Assembly (NCBI GenBank): GCA_021772675.1
Contig: JAJFLO010000320.1
Location: 1-34,033, forward strand
Length of the DNA: 34,033 nt
Direction: 5' to 3'
Source of the DNA: Verrucomicrobiota bacterium
Lineage (GTDB): Bacteria; Verrucomicrobiota; Lentisphaeria; JABSQK01; JAJFLO01
Under the pieces are notes generated by a model that saw only the letters and a list, made by a program, of their open reading frames with translations, was not told the DNA's origin and did no database searches. Positions within the stretch are counted from its first letter, which is position 1. The number at the start of each line of letters is the position of its first letter. This document shows positions 8,830 to 16,895 of this stretch, piece after piece. The translations under genes and the position numbers were made by a program.

Positions 8830-9150
8830 ATGAGTATAGTTGTTACAGATGTTGCAAAAGACCAACTGAGGATATATCAGAAGACCAACGATGAATTCAT
8901 GCGTATAACTGTAGAATCTGGCGGGTGTTCAGGTATGACATATAAAGCTACTATTGATTCAAACATTAGTGAACAAGACGAAATTGTCTATGAAGATGGC
9001 GACATAAAAATAGTGTCTGATGGCCGCAGTGCGTTGTATTTAAGCGGTTTACTCGTTGATTATTCAAATGACTTAATCCAGTCTGGATTTCGTTTGTCAA
9101 ATTCCAATGCTTCCGAATCATGTGCTTGCGGGGCTAGTTTTGCAGTGTAG
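8830..9150 (+). CDS. A-type Fe-S cluster carrier (IscA/ErpA/SufA family)
   Basis: Small 106-aa HesB/IscA-type protein that carries iron-sulfur clusters from a scaffold to target enzymes. The three cluster cysteines are in place: C33 in ESGGCSGMTY and C98/C100 in ESCACGASF. Length is standard. I cannot decide between IscA, SufA and ErpA from sequence alone. It is the first gene after a consensus promoter and is followed at 100 bp by a small unknown gene and nfu on the same strand, so the three probably work in Fe-S assembly. No IscS, IscU or SufBCD genes are in the window. Confidence 0.9.
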   Translation: MSIVVTDVAKDQLRIYQKTNDEFMRITVESGGCSGMTYKATIDSNISEQDEIVYEDGDIKIVSDGRSALYLSGLLVDYSNDLIQSGFRLSNSNASESCACGASFAV

Positions 9151-9250
9151 AATCGGATTAAATCGTGCAGTTTTTACTATTACCGGCAATCAATATATTA
9201 TACGAAATTGATAATATTTAAGTCATTCAAATAAGGTACATTCCAAATTT

Positions 9251-9478
9251 ATGAGCGTTGAACCTATCCCTTTAACCGGTGGAAAATCGGTTTATTGCAT
9301 CAACGAATTTCAATTGAAACAAGCATTTTCGCTTGCCAATGATGACCCTGAAAGTTCTCCAAAAATACAAAAAAAGATTTCAGAGCTTGAAGAAATCTTT
9401 GACAGAAATGAGCAGGCGGCTCTTGCATTTGTTCTCATTGACCGATTATTAAAAACTGTAAAAAAAACTGAAATCTAA
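9251..9478 (+). CDS. Small protein of unknown function between Fe-S genes
   Basis: A 75-aa protein I do not recognise. The N-terminal part (SVEPIPLTGGKSVYCINEF) contains one cysteine. The rest is mostly charged and helix-prone (about residues 20-72), with no membrane segment or signal peptide. It is probably a real gene: it sits between an A-type carrier and nfu on the same strand, its stop is 6 bases before the nfu ATG, and the amino-acid mix is protein-like. The start has only a weak AAGGT upstream. Co-expression with nfu suggests a role near Fe-S assembly, but that is inference. Confidence 0.7.
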   Translation: MSVEPIPLTGGKSVYCINEFQLKQAFSLANDDPESSPKIQKKISELEEIFDRNEQAALAFVLIDRLLKTVKKTEI

Positions 9479-9484
9479 ATACAG

Positions 9485-10045
9485 ATGTCAAAAATTGAGC
9501 TGGAAATTAATCTTGAGTTTACGCCAAATCCGAACGCGCTGAAATATTCGCTGAATAGACAGCTTCTGGTTACTGGCACTGAAAATTACACATCTGAGGC
9601 AGAAGCACAAGAACTTTCTCCTCTTGCCGCAAAACTGTTTAAATTGGTAGAAATCTCGGGAGTGATGATTGGTTCGACGTTCGTGTCGGTAACAATCTCT
9701 AACCAGGATCGACTACGGGAGCTTAACAAAGAAATAATGACTACTATACGGGATCACCTTGAGTCAGGTGAGTTGATTTGTAAACCCCGAGACAAATCCG
9801 AATTAAGGGGGGATATTTCCGAGGCGTCGCGAATAATAAAAAATATTATTGATAACGAAATTCGACCCGTTGTTGCAATGGATGGTGGTGACATCACATT
9901 TGAACGATTTGAAAACGGAGTGGTTTATCTTGAAATGGTTGGTGCATGTTCAGGATGTCCTAGTTCAGCGATGACACTTAAAATGGGAATCGAAAATCGA
10001 CTGCAGCAAGAGATTCCGGAGGTTCAGGAAGTTGTTCCAATATAA
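9485..10045 (+). CDS. nfu: Nfu-type Fe-S scaffold/carrier with Nfu N-terminal domain
   Basis: A 186-aa protein with two parts. Residues about 1-90 match the Nfu N-terminal domain (EFTPNPNALKYSLN, then SPLAAKLFKLVEISGV). Residues about 110-186 are the NifU C-terminal domain with VVAMDGGDITF and the cluster motif C155-x-x-C158 in GACSGCPSS. This layout resembles mitochondrial NFU1 and related bacterial proteins, which pass [4Fe-4S] clusters to lipoyl synthase and other enzymes. Such enzymes could include biotin synthase, encoded elsewhere in this window (inference). Third gene of the Fe-S set. It ends 13 bp from the convergent glycosyltransferase gene. Confidence 0.9.
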   Translation: MSKIELEINLEFTPNPNALKYSLNRQLLVTGTENYTSEAEAQELSPLAAKLFKLVEISGVMIGSTFVSVTISNQDRLRELNKEIMTTIRDHLESGELICKPRDKSELRGDISEASRIIKNIIDNEIRPVVAMDGGDITFERFENGVVYLEMVGACSGCPSSAMTLKMGIENRLQQEIPEVQEVVPI

Positions 10046-10058
10046 AATAGTGGATTTT

Positions 10059-11222
10059 CTAAATGATATTGGACCTCTTAAGCAGCATCTTGTAGTCATT
10101 TTCTAATTCGTTTACCATAATTTTCCAATCCCATCTTTTCTCTACGAATTCCTTACCGTAATTACCCATTATTGCCATTTTTTCTGGTGCCGTTAACAGT
10201 TTAACTACTGCGTCTCCAACTTGTTTATAATCCCCTGGATTACATATATAACCTGTTTTATCGTTGAAAATGACTTCAGGCGTCCCGTCAAGCTCAAATC
10301 CGATCGCCGGTTTGCCAGAGGCTAACGCTTGGACAACCGAACGTGGAAGGCCTTCCCGCAAAGATAAATGAACTAAAATATCCATCAACGCGATATAATT
10401 GTGAATCACCTTTGGATCTACTAATCCAGTAAATATAAAATTATTTGTTAAGTTCATTTCTTTTACTTGATTATACAGGAAATCTTTAAGAATCCCGTCA
10501 CCCACAATTAGGAATTGGACATCAGGGATTTTCTTGACAATAAATGGCGCTGCTTTAAGAAGATAATCATATCCTTTTAATTCAAATAATCGTGCAACCT
10601 TACCTACTACCGGCCGATTTAAATCAATACCCAATTTTCTTGCAAGATCAGGACTTTTTTCACTTCGTAAAAACGGATCTAGATCCATACCGCTATAGAC
10701 TGTCTTATAGTTTTCTTTTTTTCCTATTTTATTATCGAGGTACGCTGTGCTCATTGCATTTGCGACAGTATACATTCGAATCGAATATTTTGCGGCAAAT
10801 TGTTCAGCTACGATGTAGAGGCGGTTTTTCCAGTAGGATTGATAGTTATGAAATGATGGTCCGTGCACAGTATGAACAATAACGGGTATGTTGGCATGAT
10901 CTGCGGCAACTCTGGCAATAACGCCGGCTTTGGAACTATGTGTATGAACGATATCAAATTTTTCCGCCTTAAATATTTTTTTAAGTGAAAAATAGGCAAG
11001 AATGTCAAATATTGGATTTATTTCTCTGTGGAGATTGGAATCTATGATCACTCTCAGGTCTGGAATCTTAATTTCGTCGAGGAGTCTGCCTTCCGGGCCA
11101 GTTGTGGGGCCGGTAACTAATGCACATTCGTAACCATGTTCCAAATGGCCTTTGAGTGAAAGTAATGTATTCTCTTGAGCGCCGCCGACGATCATTCGAG
11201 TTATTACGTGGCAGATTTTCAT
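10059..11222 (-). CDS. GT4-family glycosyltransferase
   Basis: A retaining GT-B enzyme of about 387 aa, likely adding a sugar to a lipid-linked polysaccharide or lipopolysaccharide at the inner membrane. N-terminal MKICHVITRMIVGGAQENT is typical, with IVHTHSSKAG and VHTVHGPSFH as acceptor-side motifs. The C-terminal domain has the donor-site run starting REGLPRSVV. In the usual E-x7-E motif the second Glu is Gln (E290, Q298). I recall Gln there in related enzymes, so this is probably not a defect. I chose the ATG at 11222 because the longer frame would start at TTG (11231) and adds only three residues. Substrate unknown. It stands alone, away from the sugar genes at 25-29 kb. Confidence 0.88.
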   Translation of the reverse strand: MKICHVITRMIVGGAQENTLLSLKGHLEHGYECALVTGPTTGPEGRLLDEIKIPDLRVIIDSNLHREINPIFDILAYFSLKKIFKAEKFDIVHTHSSKAGVIARVAADHANIPVIVHTVHGPSFHNYQSYWKNRLYIVAEQFAAKYSIRMYTVANAMSTAYLDNKIGKKENYKTVYSGMDLDPFLRSEKSPDLARKLGIDLNRPVVGKVARLFELKGYDYLLKAAPFIVKKIPDVQFLIVGDGILKDFLYNQVKEMNLTNNFIFTGLVDPKVIHNYIALMDILVHLSLREGLPRSVVQALASGKPAIGFELDGTPEVIFNDKTGYICNPGDYKQVGDAVVKLLTAPEKMAIMGNYGKEFVEKRWDWKIMVNELENDYKMLLKRSNII

Positions 11223-11619
11223 TATGTCCAAAATTGATAGAAAATTATATATATAATCGGATTAATCAGTTTGGCTAAGCAGGAAAGGGTATCTATTTTG
11301 AAGTCGGGTTTAATGCCTCAATTGGTGGGCTGCCAAATTGAACTGTATCCTTCTTAACTGATTGCAGTTGCATTTGTTTGGATTTATCATTTTCCAATGA
11401 AAATTTCGGCATCTAATTTAATTGTTACGGTTGTTGGTGTCTGCTCCTAACGAACGTCAAGGCCTGGCGTGATCAATTATAAAAATGTGAGTTTGATCAC
11501 GATTTTCTCAAATTCCTTTTTCTCGTTCCTGTCAATTTTATTATAGTAAATAGTTTCGGGATGCTTCGCAAGATAGTTTACACTTTTGAGTATGCTGTGA
11601 TAGAAAATGCAAAAAAAAT

Positions 11620-11702
11620 AATATCGAATATCGAACAAGGAATGTAGAATCATGAAGTTTTTTCCTTCGTCATTCATAATTCTTTGTTCGATATTCGATA
11701 TT
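11620..11702. repeat. Hairpin repeat built on ATATCGAATATCGAACAAGG
   Basis: Two 38-bp arms (11620-11657 and 11665-11702) are inverted copies with about six mismatches and a 7-bp spacer. The outer 19 bp of each arm pair perfectly. The arm is internally repetitive (ATATCGA twice). It looks like a dispersed palindromic intergenic element. I recall similar TCGAATATCGAAC-type repeats from several bacterial groups but cannot check. Only one copy is in this window. Confidence 0.8.
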
Positions 11703-11798
11703 CAATTTAAATGAAAGGAATATTTTTTAACAAAAGTGTAAACTACTTTTTCGAGCTTAGCGTAAAGCATCCCAATAATTCGTATAGTTTGTCATGGA

Positions 11799-11890
11799 TG
11801 CCGATATTTTGGAGTTCAAGCTTCAGCTTGGTTTTTGTTTTTTGAAGGATTAAATAAGCAAGCTCAAGCTTGAACTCCAAAATATCGGCA
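11799..11890. repeat. Near-perfect 32-bp inverted repeat with TTGGAGTTCAAGCTT
   Basis: Arms at 11799-11830 and 11859-11890 are complementary over 32 bp with one mismatch, around a 28-bp loop. The arm core TTTTGGAGTTCAAGCTTCAG recurs as diverged half-copies at 33376-33400 and 33847-33871. It would make a stable cruciform or RNA hairpin. No T-run follows either arm, so it is not a plain terminator. It lies 190 bp downstream of mrdA. Confidence 0.88.
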
Positions 11891-12079
11891 ATTCAATCCC
11901 AAATAAATTCACCGTAATCTTAATGCGTTTCACCCATAATTGCTGATGGCTTGCGGCTTCAGCTAAGATAGCGAAAAACTTTGGTTAAGGTGTCGGGATT
12001 CAGAAGAAACTCAGATCCGCTTGTGCTCTGATTTCTGACACGTGAACACAGAAACCCCTTAAGTTTGAAAAAAGATTCT

Positions 12080-13876
12080 TTATAGAAACGATTCAAAGAA
12101 TAATCTAGCTAATGGGGCACAGGTATCGCCGCCGGAATCGCCATTTTCAATTAAAATGGCCATGGCATAAACTGGATTGTCGACGGGCCCATAGCACACA
12201 AACCAGGTATTTTTCCTCTTATTTCTACCAAAACCGACTTCAGCTGTCCCAGTTTTTCCGGCAAGTTCAATCTTAGAGTTGCCAGCTTGATATCCTGTCG
12301 CATGTTCTCCTTTGATTGCGTTGATCATTCCCTGTTGAACAATATGCAAAGACTGTTTTGATATATTTAGTCGGGAATTTACGGATGGACTAAATTGTCT
12401 AACTTTATTTCCTTTGCTGTCTATAATTGAGTGAATTATTGACGGTTGATACACTGTACCACCATTAGCAATTGCTGCCGTAAACATTGCCGCTTGCAAT
12501 GGACTCATACTTATTAGCCCCTGACCAATCGAAACCAGACCTGTATCAAATGCATTCCAGTTTTGCCTTTGCCGTCTTAATTTTAGCCGTCTGCTGGGGA
12601 TTAGTCCTCGGGATCCACTGGCCGGAATCTCAAAACCGGTATTTTGCCCGATACCTGCTTTTTCAAACAGTATTCTTAGTCTATTAATTCCCAGAGATAA
12701 AGATTTATCAATAAAATAAGGATTGCATGAGCTTTCAATCGCCTGATAAATGTTTATCTCGCCATGACCACTGATATGCGCACACCTTATTTTAGCATTA
12801 CCGATTCGAGAATAGCCTACACAGGTGTAGAGTTGGGTTGGATTTGCAATATTATTCTCCAAAAGTGCTAATGCAGTGATGGGTTTTATTATTGAACCCG
12901 GCATATATCCACCCGAAATCGCTCGATTTACCAGTGGTCGATTTTTACTGTCACTTGCAAGGCTGGAATACGTTTTACTTATTTCATTGAGATTATAGGT
13001 TGGCGACGAAGCAATTGCTAACACTGCACCTTTATTACAGTCTAACAAAACGAATGCGCCCCGCCTACCCGTCATCATTTTCTGTGCGATAAATTGTGCT
13101 TTACTATCTATTGTAAGAATAATGTCATCTCCAGAAACTGCTTCTTGTTTTTCTACAGTTTCTTCATAAAAAAAGCCTAGACTATCGACGCGAGCGAGTT
13201 TGCTTCCTCCCTTACCTTTCAATCGGTCATTGAAAATTCGTTCAAGGCCCGTTCTCCCGGTTAATTCTGGAAGATAGTATGAGTACGCATCACGGCCTTC
13301 TATTAAGTTCGGATCTTGATTCCCGACAAAGCCAATGAGGTGAGCACATATGTCATTCATTGGATAAATGCGCTTAATGCTTGTTGAAATTTCTAAACCA
13401 GGAATACCCGGAATGATTTCATACAGTCTTGCCAATTCTATTTCATTTAAATTAGTAAATGCTTTGAAAGGGAGTGCGGGATAGACGTGAAAATGCCGAT
13501 TGACTTCAGCATTGGTTATTGTGAGTTCCCTGCCAATTATTTTGGCGGTTTTTATTAGTTGTCGGTATAAATATTTGACGGTTTTTTTTCTGCCTCGTTT
13601 GCCAGGTTGTCTCAATTCATGGATATGAAAGTTGACATCATATGATGGTTCATTTTCGGTGAAGATTTGCCCATCACTGCTAATAATTCGGCCTCTTATG
13701 GGAGGTATTCGAATTCGTCTAATACTCTGTTTTGAAATTGATTCATTATGCATTTTTCCTGATCTTAATTGTTCGTTCCACAAACTACATAAAAGAGTTA
13801 ACATTAACATGCATGAACATCCTGCAATGGTAAGTATTCTCAGAGTTAACCCTTTATATAATTTGTCCAATGTCAT
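12080..13876 (-). CDS. mrdA: Penicillin-binding protein 2 (peptidoglycan transpeptidase)
   Basis: Class B PBP that cross-links peptidoglycan during cell elongation. The 598-aa protein has one N-terminal membrane anchor (about residues 12-31), a dimerisation/pedestal region starting RIPPIRGRIISSDG (56-69), and a transpeptidase domain. The three active-site motifs are intact: S328-x-x-K331 in MPGSIIKP, S383-C-N385, and KTGT at 541-544. Length fits PBP2. The ATG overlaps the mreD stop by four bases (ATGA), so the two are translationally coupled, as in mreD-mrdA operons elsewhere. PBP3/FtsI is less likely because of the mreD partner. mreB, mreC and rodA are not adjacent. Confidence 0.93.
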   Translation of the reverse strand: MTLDKLYKGLTLRILTIAGCSCMLMLTLLCSLWNEQLRSGKMHNESISKQSIRRIRIPPIRGRIISSDGQIFTENEPSYDVNFHIHELRQPGKRGRKKTVKYLYRQLIKTAKIIGRELTITNAEVNRHFHVYPALPFKAFTNLNEIELARLYEIIPGIPGLEISTSIKRIYPMNDICAHLIGFVGNQDPNLIEGRDAYSYYLPELTGRTGLERIFNDRLKGKGGSKLARVDSLGFFYEETVEKQEAVSGDDIILTIDSKAQFIAQKMMTGRRGAFVLLDCNKGAVLAIASSPTYNLNEISKTYSSLASDSKNRPLVNRAISGGYMPGSIIKPITALALLENNIANPTQLYTCVGYSRIGNAKIRCAHISGHGEINIYQAIESSCNPYFIDKSLSLGINRLRILFEKAGIGQNTGFEIPASGSRGLIPSRRLKLRRQRQNWNAFDTGLVSIGQGLISMSPLQAAMFTAAIANGGTVYQPSIIHSIIDSKGNKVRQFSPSVNSRLNISKQSLHIVQQGMINAIKGEHATGYQAGNSKIELAGKTGTAEVGFGRNKRKNTWFVCYGPVDNPVYAMAILIENGDSGGDTCAPLARLFFESFL

Positions 13877-14391
13877 AGTTTGTATTGAATTCTTGACTGC
13901 ATGCTAAAGGTATTTAACCCTAAACTCAATGAAATTTTATCAAAAATGTAAATTAGTAACGGATACATAAATGCTGATGTGACTAGAGTTGCAATTAAAG
14001 GAAATAATTTTAAGAAAACGTGTGGAAAGCTATCGATGATAATTGACACATTTTCCAAATAAAACGTATATAAATAGTAAATTAAGCCGATAATTCCACC
14101 AGAAAAACACTGTGGGATTGCAGACCGTCTATCTCCGAGGTTTCGCCAGGTTCGTCCATAAAAAACCAGTAAAATTAGTAACGGTAAAGCGGTTGTATTC
14201 CGGTTGAAAAAAAATTCGATTGCGATACAAACAACGGCACCGGAAATTAGACCCGACATTGTTCCATAAGCGACTGTAAAATAGAAACAAAGAAACAAGG
14301 CTCCTGAAAACATTACTCCCAAATTAGACCATGTCAGTTCTATAAAAACGGTTATAATTGAAACGATGAATATCCACGTTATGCTAACCAT
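13873..14391 (-). CDS. mreD: Rod-shape protein MreD
   Basis: A 172-aa integral membrane protein with about five hydrophobic segments and few charged residues. Its size, topology and position directly before mrdA (4-bp ATGA overlap) point to MreD, a membrane part of the elongation complex. Sequence motifs in this family are weak, so the call leans on context. Unusually, mreC does not precede it. Upstream is a 265-bp gap and then the divergent ftsB-like gene. The alternative is an unrelated multi-pass membrane protein. Confidence 0.75.
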   Translation of the reverse strand: MVSITWIFIVSIITVFIELTWSNLGVMFSGALFLCFYFTVAYGTMSGLISGAVVCIAIEFFFNRNTTALPLLILLVFYGRTWRNLGDRRSAIPQCFSGGIIGLIYYLYTFYLENVSIIIDSFPHVFLKLFPLIATLVTSAFMYPLLIYIFDKISLSLGLNTFSMQSRIQYKL

Positions 14392-14656
14392 ATATGTTTT
14401 CTAAAAGGTATAGTTTTTACTTGAGAGCCCATTAAAAATTTCGAACAACTCAAAATGATGAAATTCTTGCACAATATCAAAAGTGGCATAGAACTCGAAT
14501 TGTTTTGATTATTTTAGCATCTAAAATTGGAATTTAACGACGGGAATAAATTTGTAAGAATTTATAAATTACTGTTGCCCTTCGAAATAAAACGGATATT
14601 AATACACATAATCGTCGAGTTTAATTTACCGGTAAAGTATAGAATAATTAAGATTA

Positions 14657-14932
14657 ATGAAGCGAATAAAAAAATATTTCAAATTAATGGTGGTTCTAGG
14701 GGTGATGATTTGGTCTGTTAGAATGATATACCCGGCGTATGTTGAGTACTCAAAAACTAGAATACAACTCTATGAAATTGAAAAGAGGTTGCTTGAACAG
14801 CAAAAAGAAAACGAAAATGTTCGTGTCAGGAATCATAAATTAAAAACGGATTTAAAGGCGGTAGAGCGGGTCGCAAGGGAAAAATTTGGCTGGAGTAAAT
14901 CGGGCGAAAAAATATACGATTTCAGTAACTGA
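14657..14932 (+). CDS. ftsB: FtsB/DivIC-type septum formation initiator
   Basis: A 91-aa bitopic protein: short basic N-terminus, one membrane segment (about residues 9-27), a coiled coil (about 32-68) and a conserved-looking end, VERVAREKFGWSKSGEKIYDF. This matches the FtsB/DivIC family, which bridges FtsL and FtsQ in the division complex and helps activate septal wall synthesis. Length is typical (about 90-105). The match is to fold and tail motif rather than long identity. It is divergent from mreD-mrdA, so elongation and division genes sit back to back. A larger overlapping frame starting at 14527 lacks family features. Confidence 0.82.
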   Translation: MKRIKKYFKLMVVLGVMIWSVRMIYPAYVEYSKTRIQLYEIEKRLLEQQKENENVRVRNHKLKTDLKAVERVAREKFGWSKSGEKIYDFSN

Positions 14933-14955
14933 TCTTAATTATGTGAAATTAAGAT
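14932..14955. terminator. Hairpin between convergent ftsB and kinase genes
   Basis: ATCTTAATT (14932-14940) and AATTAAGAT (14947-14955) form a perfect 9-bp stem with a 6-base loop. It starts on the last base of the ftsB stop and lies just before the end of the leftward kinase gene, so it could end transcription from both sides. No strong T-run follows, so efficiency is uncertain. Confidence 0.4.
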
Positions 14956-14965
14956 TCATATCGTA

Positions 14966-16669
14966 TCATTTTATCTTATTGAATTGACTTGTGCTTGATT
15001 TGTGATGGCGAGTGGGTAATTTTACGGTGAAAATCGCCCCTTCATTTTCGTCGCTTTCAACGGTGACTTTACCGTTGTGATTTTCTATGATTCGTCTCGA
15101 AACGGCCAGACCTAATCCAGTACCAAGATCACCCTTTCCGGTATGAAACATTTCAAATACTTCATCATGACTTTCTTTTTTTATGCCGACGCCATTATCA
15201 ATAATTCTAATTAACATGTAATCCCCATGGTCGATCAATCGTATTTCAATTTCAATCCGACCTTTACCCGAATTTCCATGAAATTCTTTTACTGAATCGG
15301 CCGCATTATTTAATAAATTGAGCAGTACTCTGTGTATTCCTCGGCTATCGATTTCTGCATAGAATTCAGAACTTCGCAAATTATCATCTGTTATCACTTC
15401 TACGCCATAATCGCTTACCTGTGCCTGCACCAATTCAACAGTTTCGATTATAATATTTGCGACGTTGTACATTGTTATATCTTCAGAATCGTCTTTTGAC
15501 AAATTAAGTAGATCAAGTACCAAAGTTGATAAACGTTTATGGTTCTTAGAAAGAATATTCCATGCTTCGTTCATCAGCTCCTTATCGACACTATCAATCC
15601 CTAAACGTAATAATGATACACTTCCTTCAAGACCATTCAGAATGTTTTTTACATAATGTGATAAGCCAGCAGCGGTTGTTCCTATTGCTGCCATTCTTTC
15701 TGCCTGGATATTCTTTTCGACAAGTTTACTATTTTCAATTGCCATACCCGCTGAATGCGCAATAATAGTTAATAATCTCAGATCCTCTTCTTGATAATCC
15801 ATTGTTGATTTCATGGAAGATAGGTAAATCAAGCCGCACAAATTATTTTTACCAAGCATAGGTACGCACATGACACTATGAACGTTAAAACCGCACAATG
15901 ACATGCTCTGAAATCGTTCGTCATTTGCAGCATCCACTGATAGAATCGAGTCGTTATTTTGTTTTACGAAATTTACAATTGACTTACTAATATAATTTTC
16001 AGACGTGACATCAGCACGGCCTTTTTGATTGCGACCGGCGACCGGAACTAAGGACTCCTCTTCGGGTATGTGCATTATTAGATAGGAGCTATCAGACGGT
16101 ATCACTTGAAATACAACGTCAAGAATTTGGTGATAAAGCTCGTTTTGGTCAGAAACAGATGATACTAGGCTTTGAACTTTGTAAATCGCGGCGAGTTTTT
16201 GTTGTTCTCTCTTCACTTGCGAAGCCGTTATATCACCAGAAATAGTTAGGCTCGCAGCCGTAATTGGGCTAACCCGGGCAGATATTAGTGATTCATCGAG
16301 TGCAGTGGGTTCTTCAATTCTTGTTGGAATTGTCAATTCAAATAATGTGTTTCCAATCCGAACAGGTGTTTTAATTGGAAGATCTACTTTTCCCTTTATT
16401 TTTTCGCCTTTGATCCAAGTTCCATTTGTGCTCCCAAGATCCTTAATTTTCCATTGTGAGTTTTCATAGGAAATAATTATATGAGTTCTTGACAGGACTG
16501 TATCTGGAATTGAAATATCTGCGGATATCGCTCTTCCTAAAGAAACACTTTCGCTCTTTATCGGTATTTCTCTTCCAGCAGCAGGACCGCCGACAACGCG
16601 AACAACGACGTTATCTATCCCGTTCTTTCTGTCTAATTTATTCTCTTTGGTTTCTGCTGGAATTGACAT
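14966..16669 (-). CDS. Soluble FHA-GAF sensor histidine kinase
   Basis: A 567-aa cytoplasmic kinase with no membrane segment. Domains in order: FHA (about 22-115) with SLGR (43-46), SRTH (60-63) and GSTNGT (79-84), a phosphothreonine-binding module; GAF (about 165-315); then a histidine kinase core with phosphoacceptor H338 in LSHYVKN, N-box NLLNNAAD (451-458), G1 DNGVGI (491-496) and G2 TGLGLAVS (517-524). All kinase motifs are present. FHA input implies control by a Ser/Thr kinase, and GAF by a small ligand or redox signal (inference). No response regulator is adjacent. The next gene upstream on the same strand is 226 bp away. Confidence 0.9.
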   Translation of the reverse strand: MSIPAETKENKLDRKNGIDNVVVRVVGGPAAGREIPIKSESVSLGRAISADISIPDTVLSRTHIIISYENSQWKIKDLGSTNGTWIKGEKIKGKVDLPIKTPVRIGNTLFELTIPTRIEEPTALDESLISARVSPITAASLTISGDITASQVKREQQKLAAIYKVQSLVSSVSDQNELYHQILDVVFQVIPSDSSYLIMHIPEEESLVPVAGRNQKGRADVTSENYISKSIVNFVKQNNDSILSVDAANDERFQSMSLCGFNVHSVMCVPMLGKNNLCGLIYLSSMKSTMDYQEEDLRLLTIIAHSAGMAIENSKLVEKNIQAERMAAIGTTAAGLSHYVKNILNGLEGSVSLLRLGIDSVDKELMNEAWNILSKNHKRLSTLVLDLLNLSKDDSEDITMYNVANIIIETVELVQAQVSDYGVEVITDDNLRSSEFYAEIDSRGIHRVLLNLLNNAADSVKEFHGNSGKGRIEIEIRLIDHGDYMLIRIIDNGVGIKKESHDEVFEMFHTGKGDLGTGLGLAVSRRIIENHNGKVTVESDENEGAIFTVKLPTRHHKSSTSQFNKIK

Positions 16670-16895
16670 CTTACGATGATTTTTTTGGTGTTTTTATCGT
16701 TTCGTCTTGAAATTATGCAACTGTTTTGAATATCTGATTTCTACGATGAAATCCAGTCCTTATTGGGCCTGGGATGCATTGAGCTGACAATTTTAGTTAG
16801 TGTCAAACGAATACAATAGGCTAATGTAACGATAATGTACTTGGCTTGCAAGAGAAATTACGTGACATTGACGATAACAGCTTAAATTTATTCTG

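Larger units (their letters stand above)
11223..12079. other. Gene-free region rich in inverted repeats
   Basis: About 850 bp without a supported gene, between two leftward genes. Contents: GGATTAATCAG at about 11260, reminiscent of the foldback element end and possibly a remnant; a small inverted repeat GTGATCAA/TTGATCAC (11469-11476, 11493-11500); two large hairpin repeats (11620-11702 and 11799-11890); and AGGTGTCGGGATTCAG at 11988-12003, which matches 14 of 16 bases with 33338-33353. The open frame over 11477-11677 runs into a hairpin arm and is not credible. Confidence 0.7.

Noticed and set aside
10059..11222. GT4 enzyme as a dead enzyme because the second Glu of E-x7-E is Gln
   Set aside because: All other motifs are intact, and I recall Gln at this place in related active-looking GT4 proteins.
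11477..11677. Leftward 66-aa open frame
   Set aside because: Its start lies inside the 11620-11702 hairpin, its composition is simple, and it has no recognisable domain.
14527..14721. Rightward 64-aa open frame overlapping the start of ftsB
   Set aside because: It is out of frame with the clear FtsB-like protein and has no family match.
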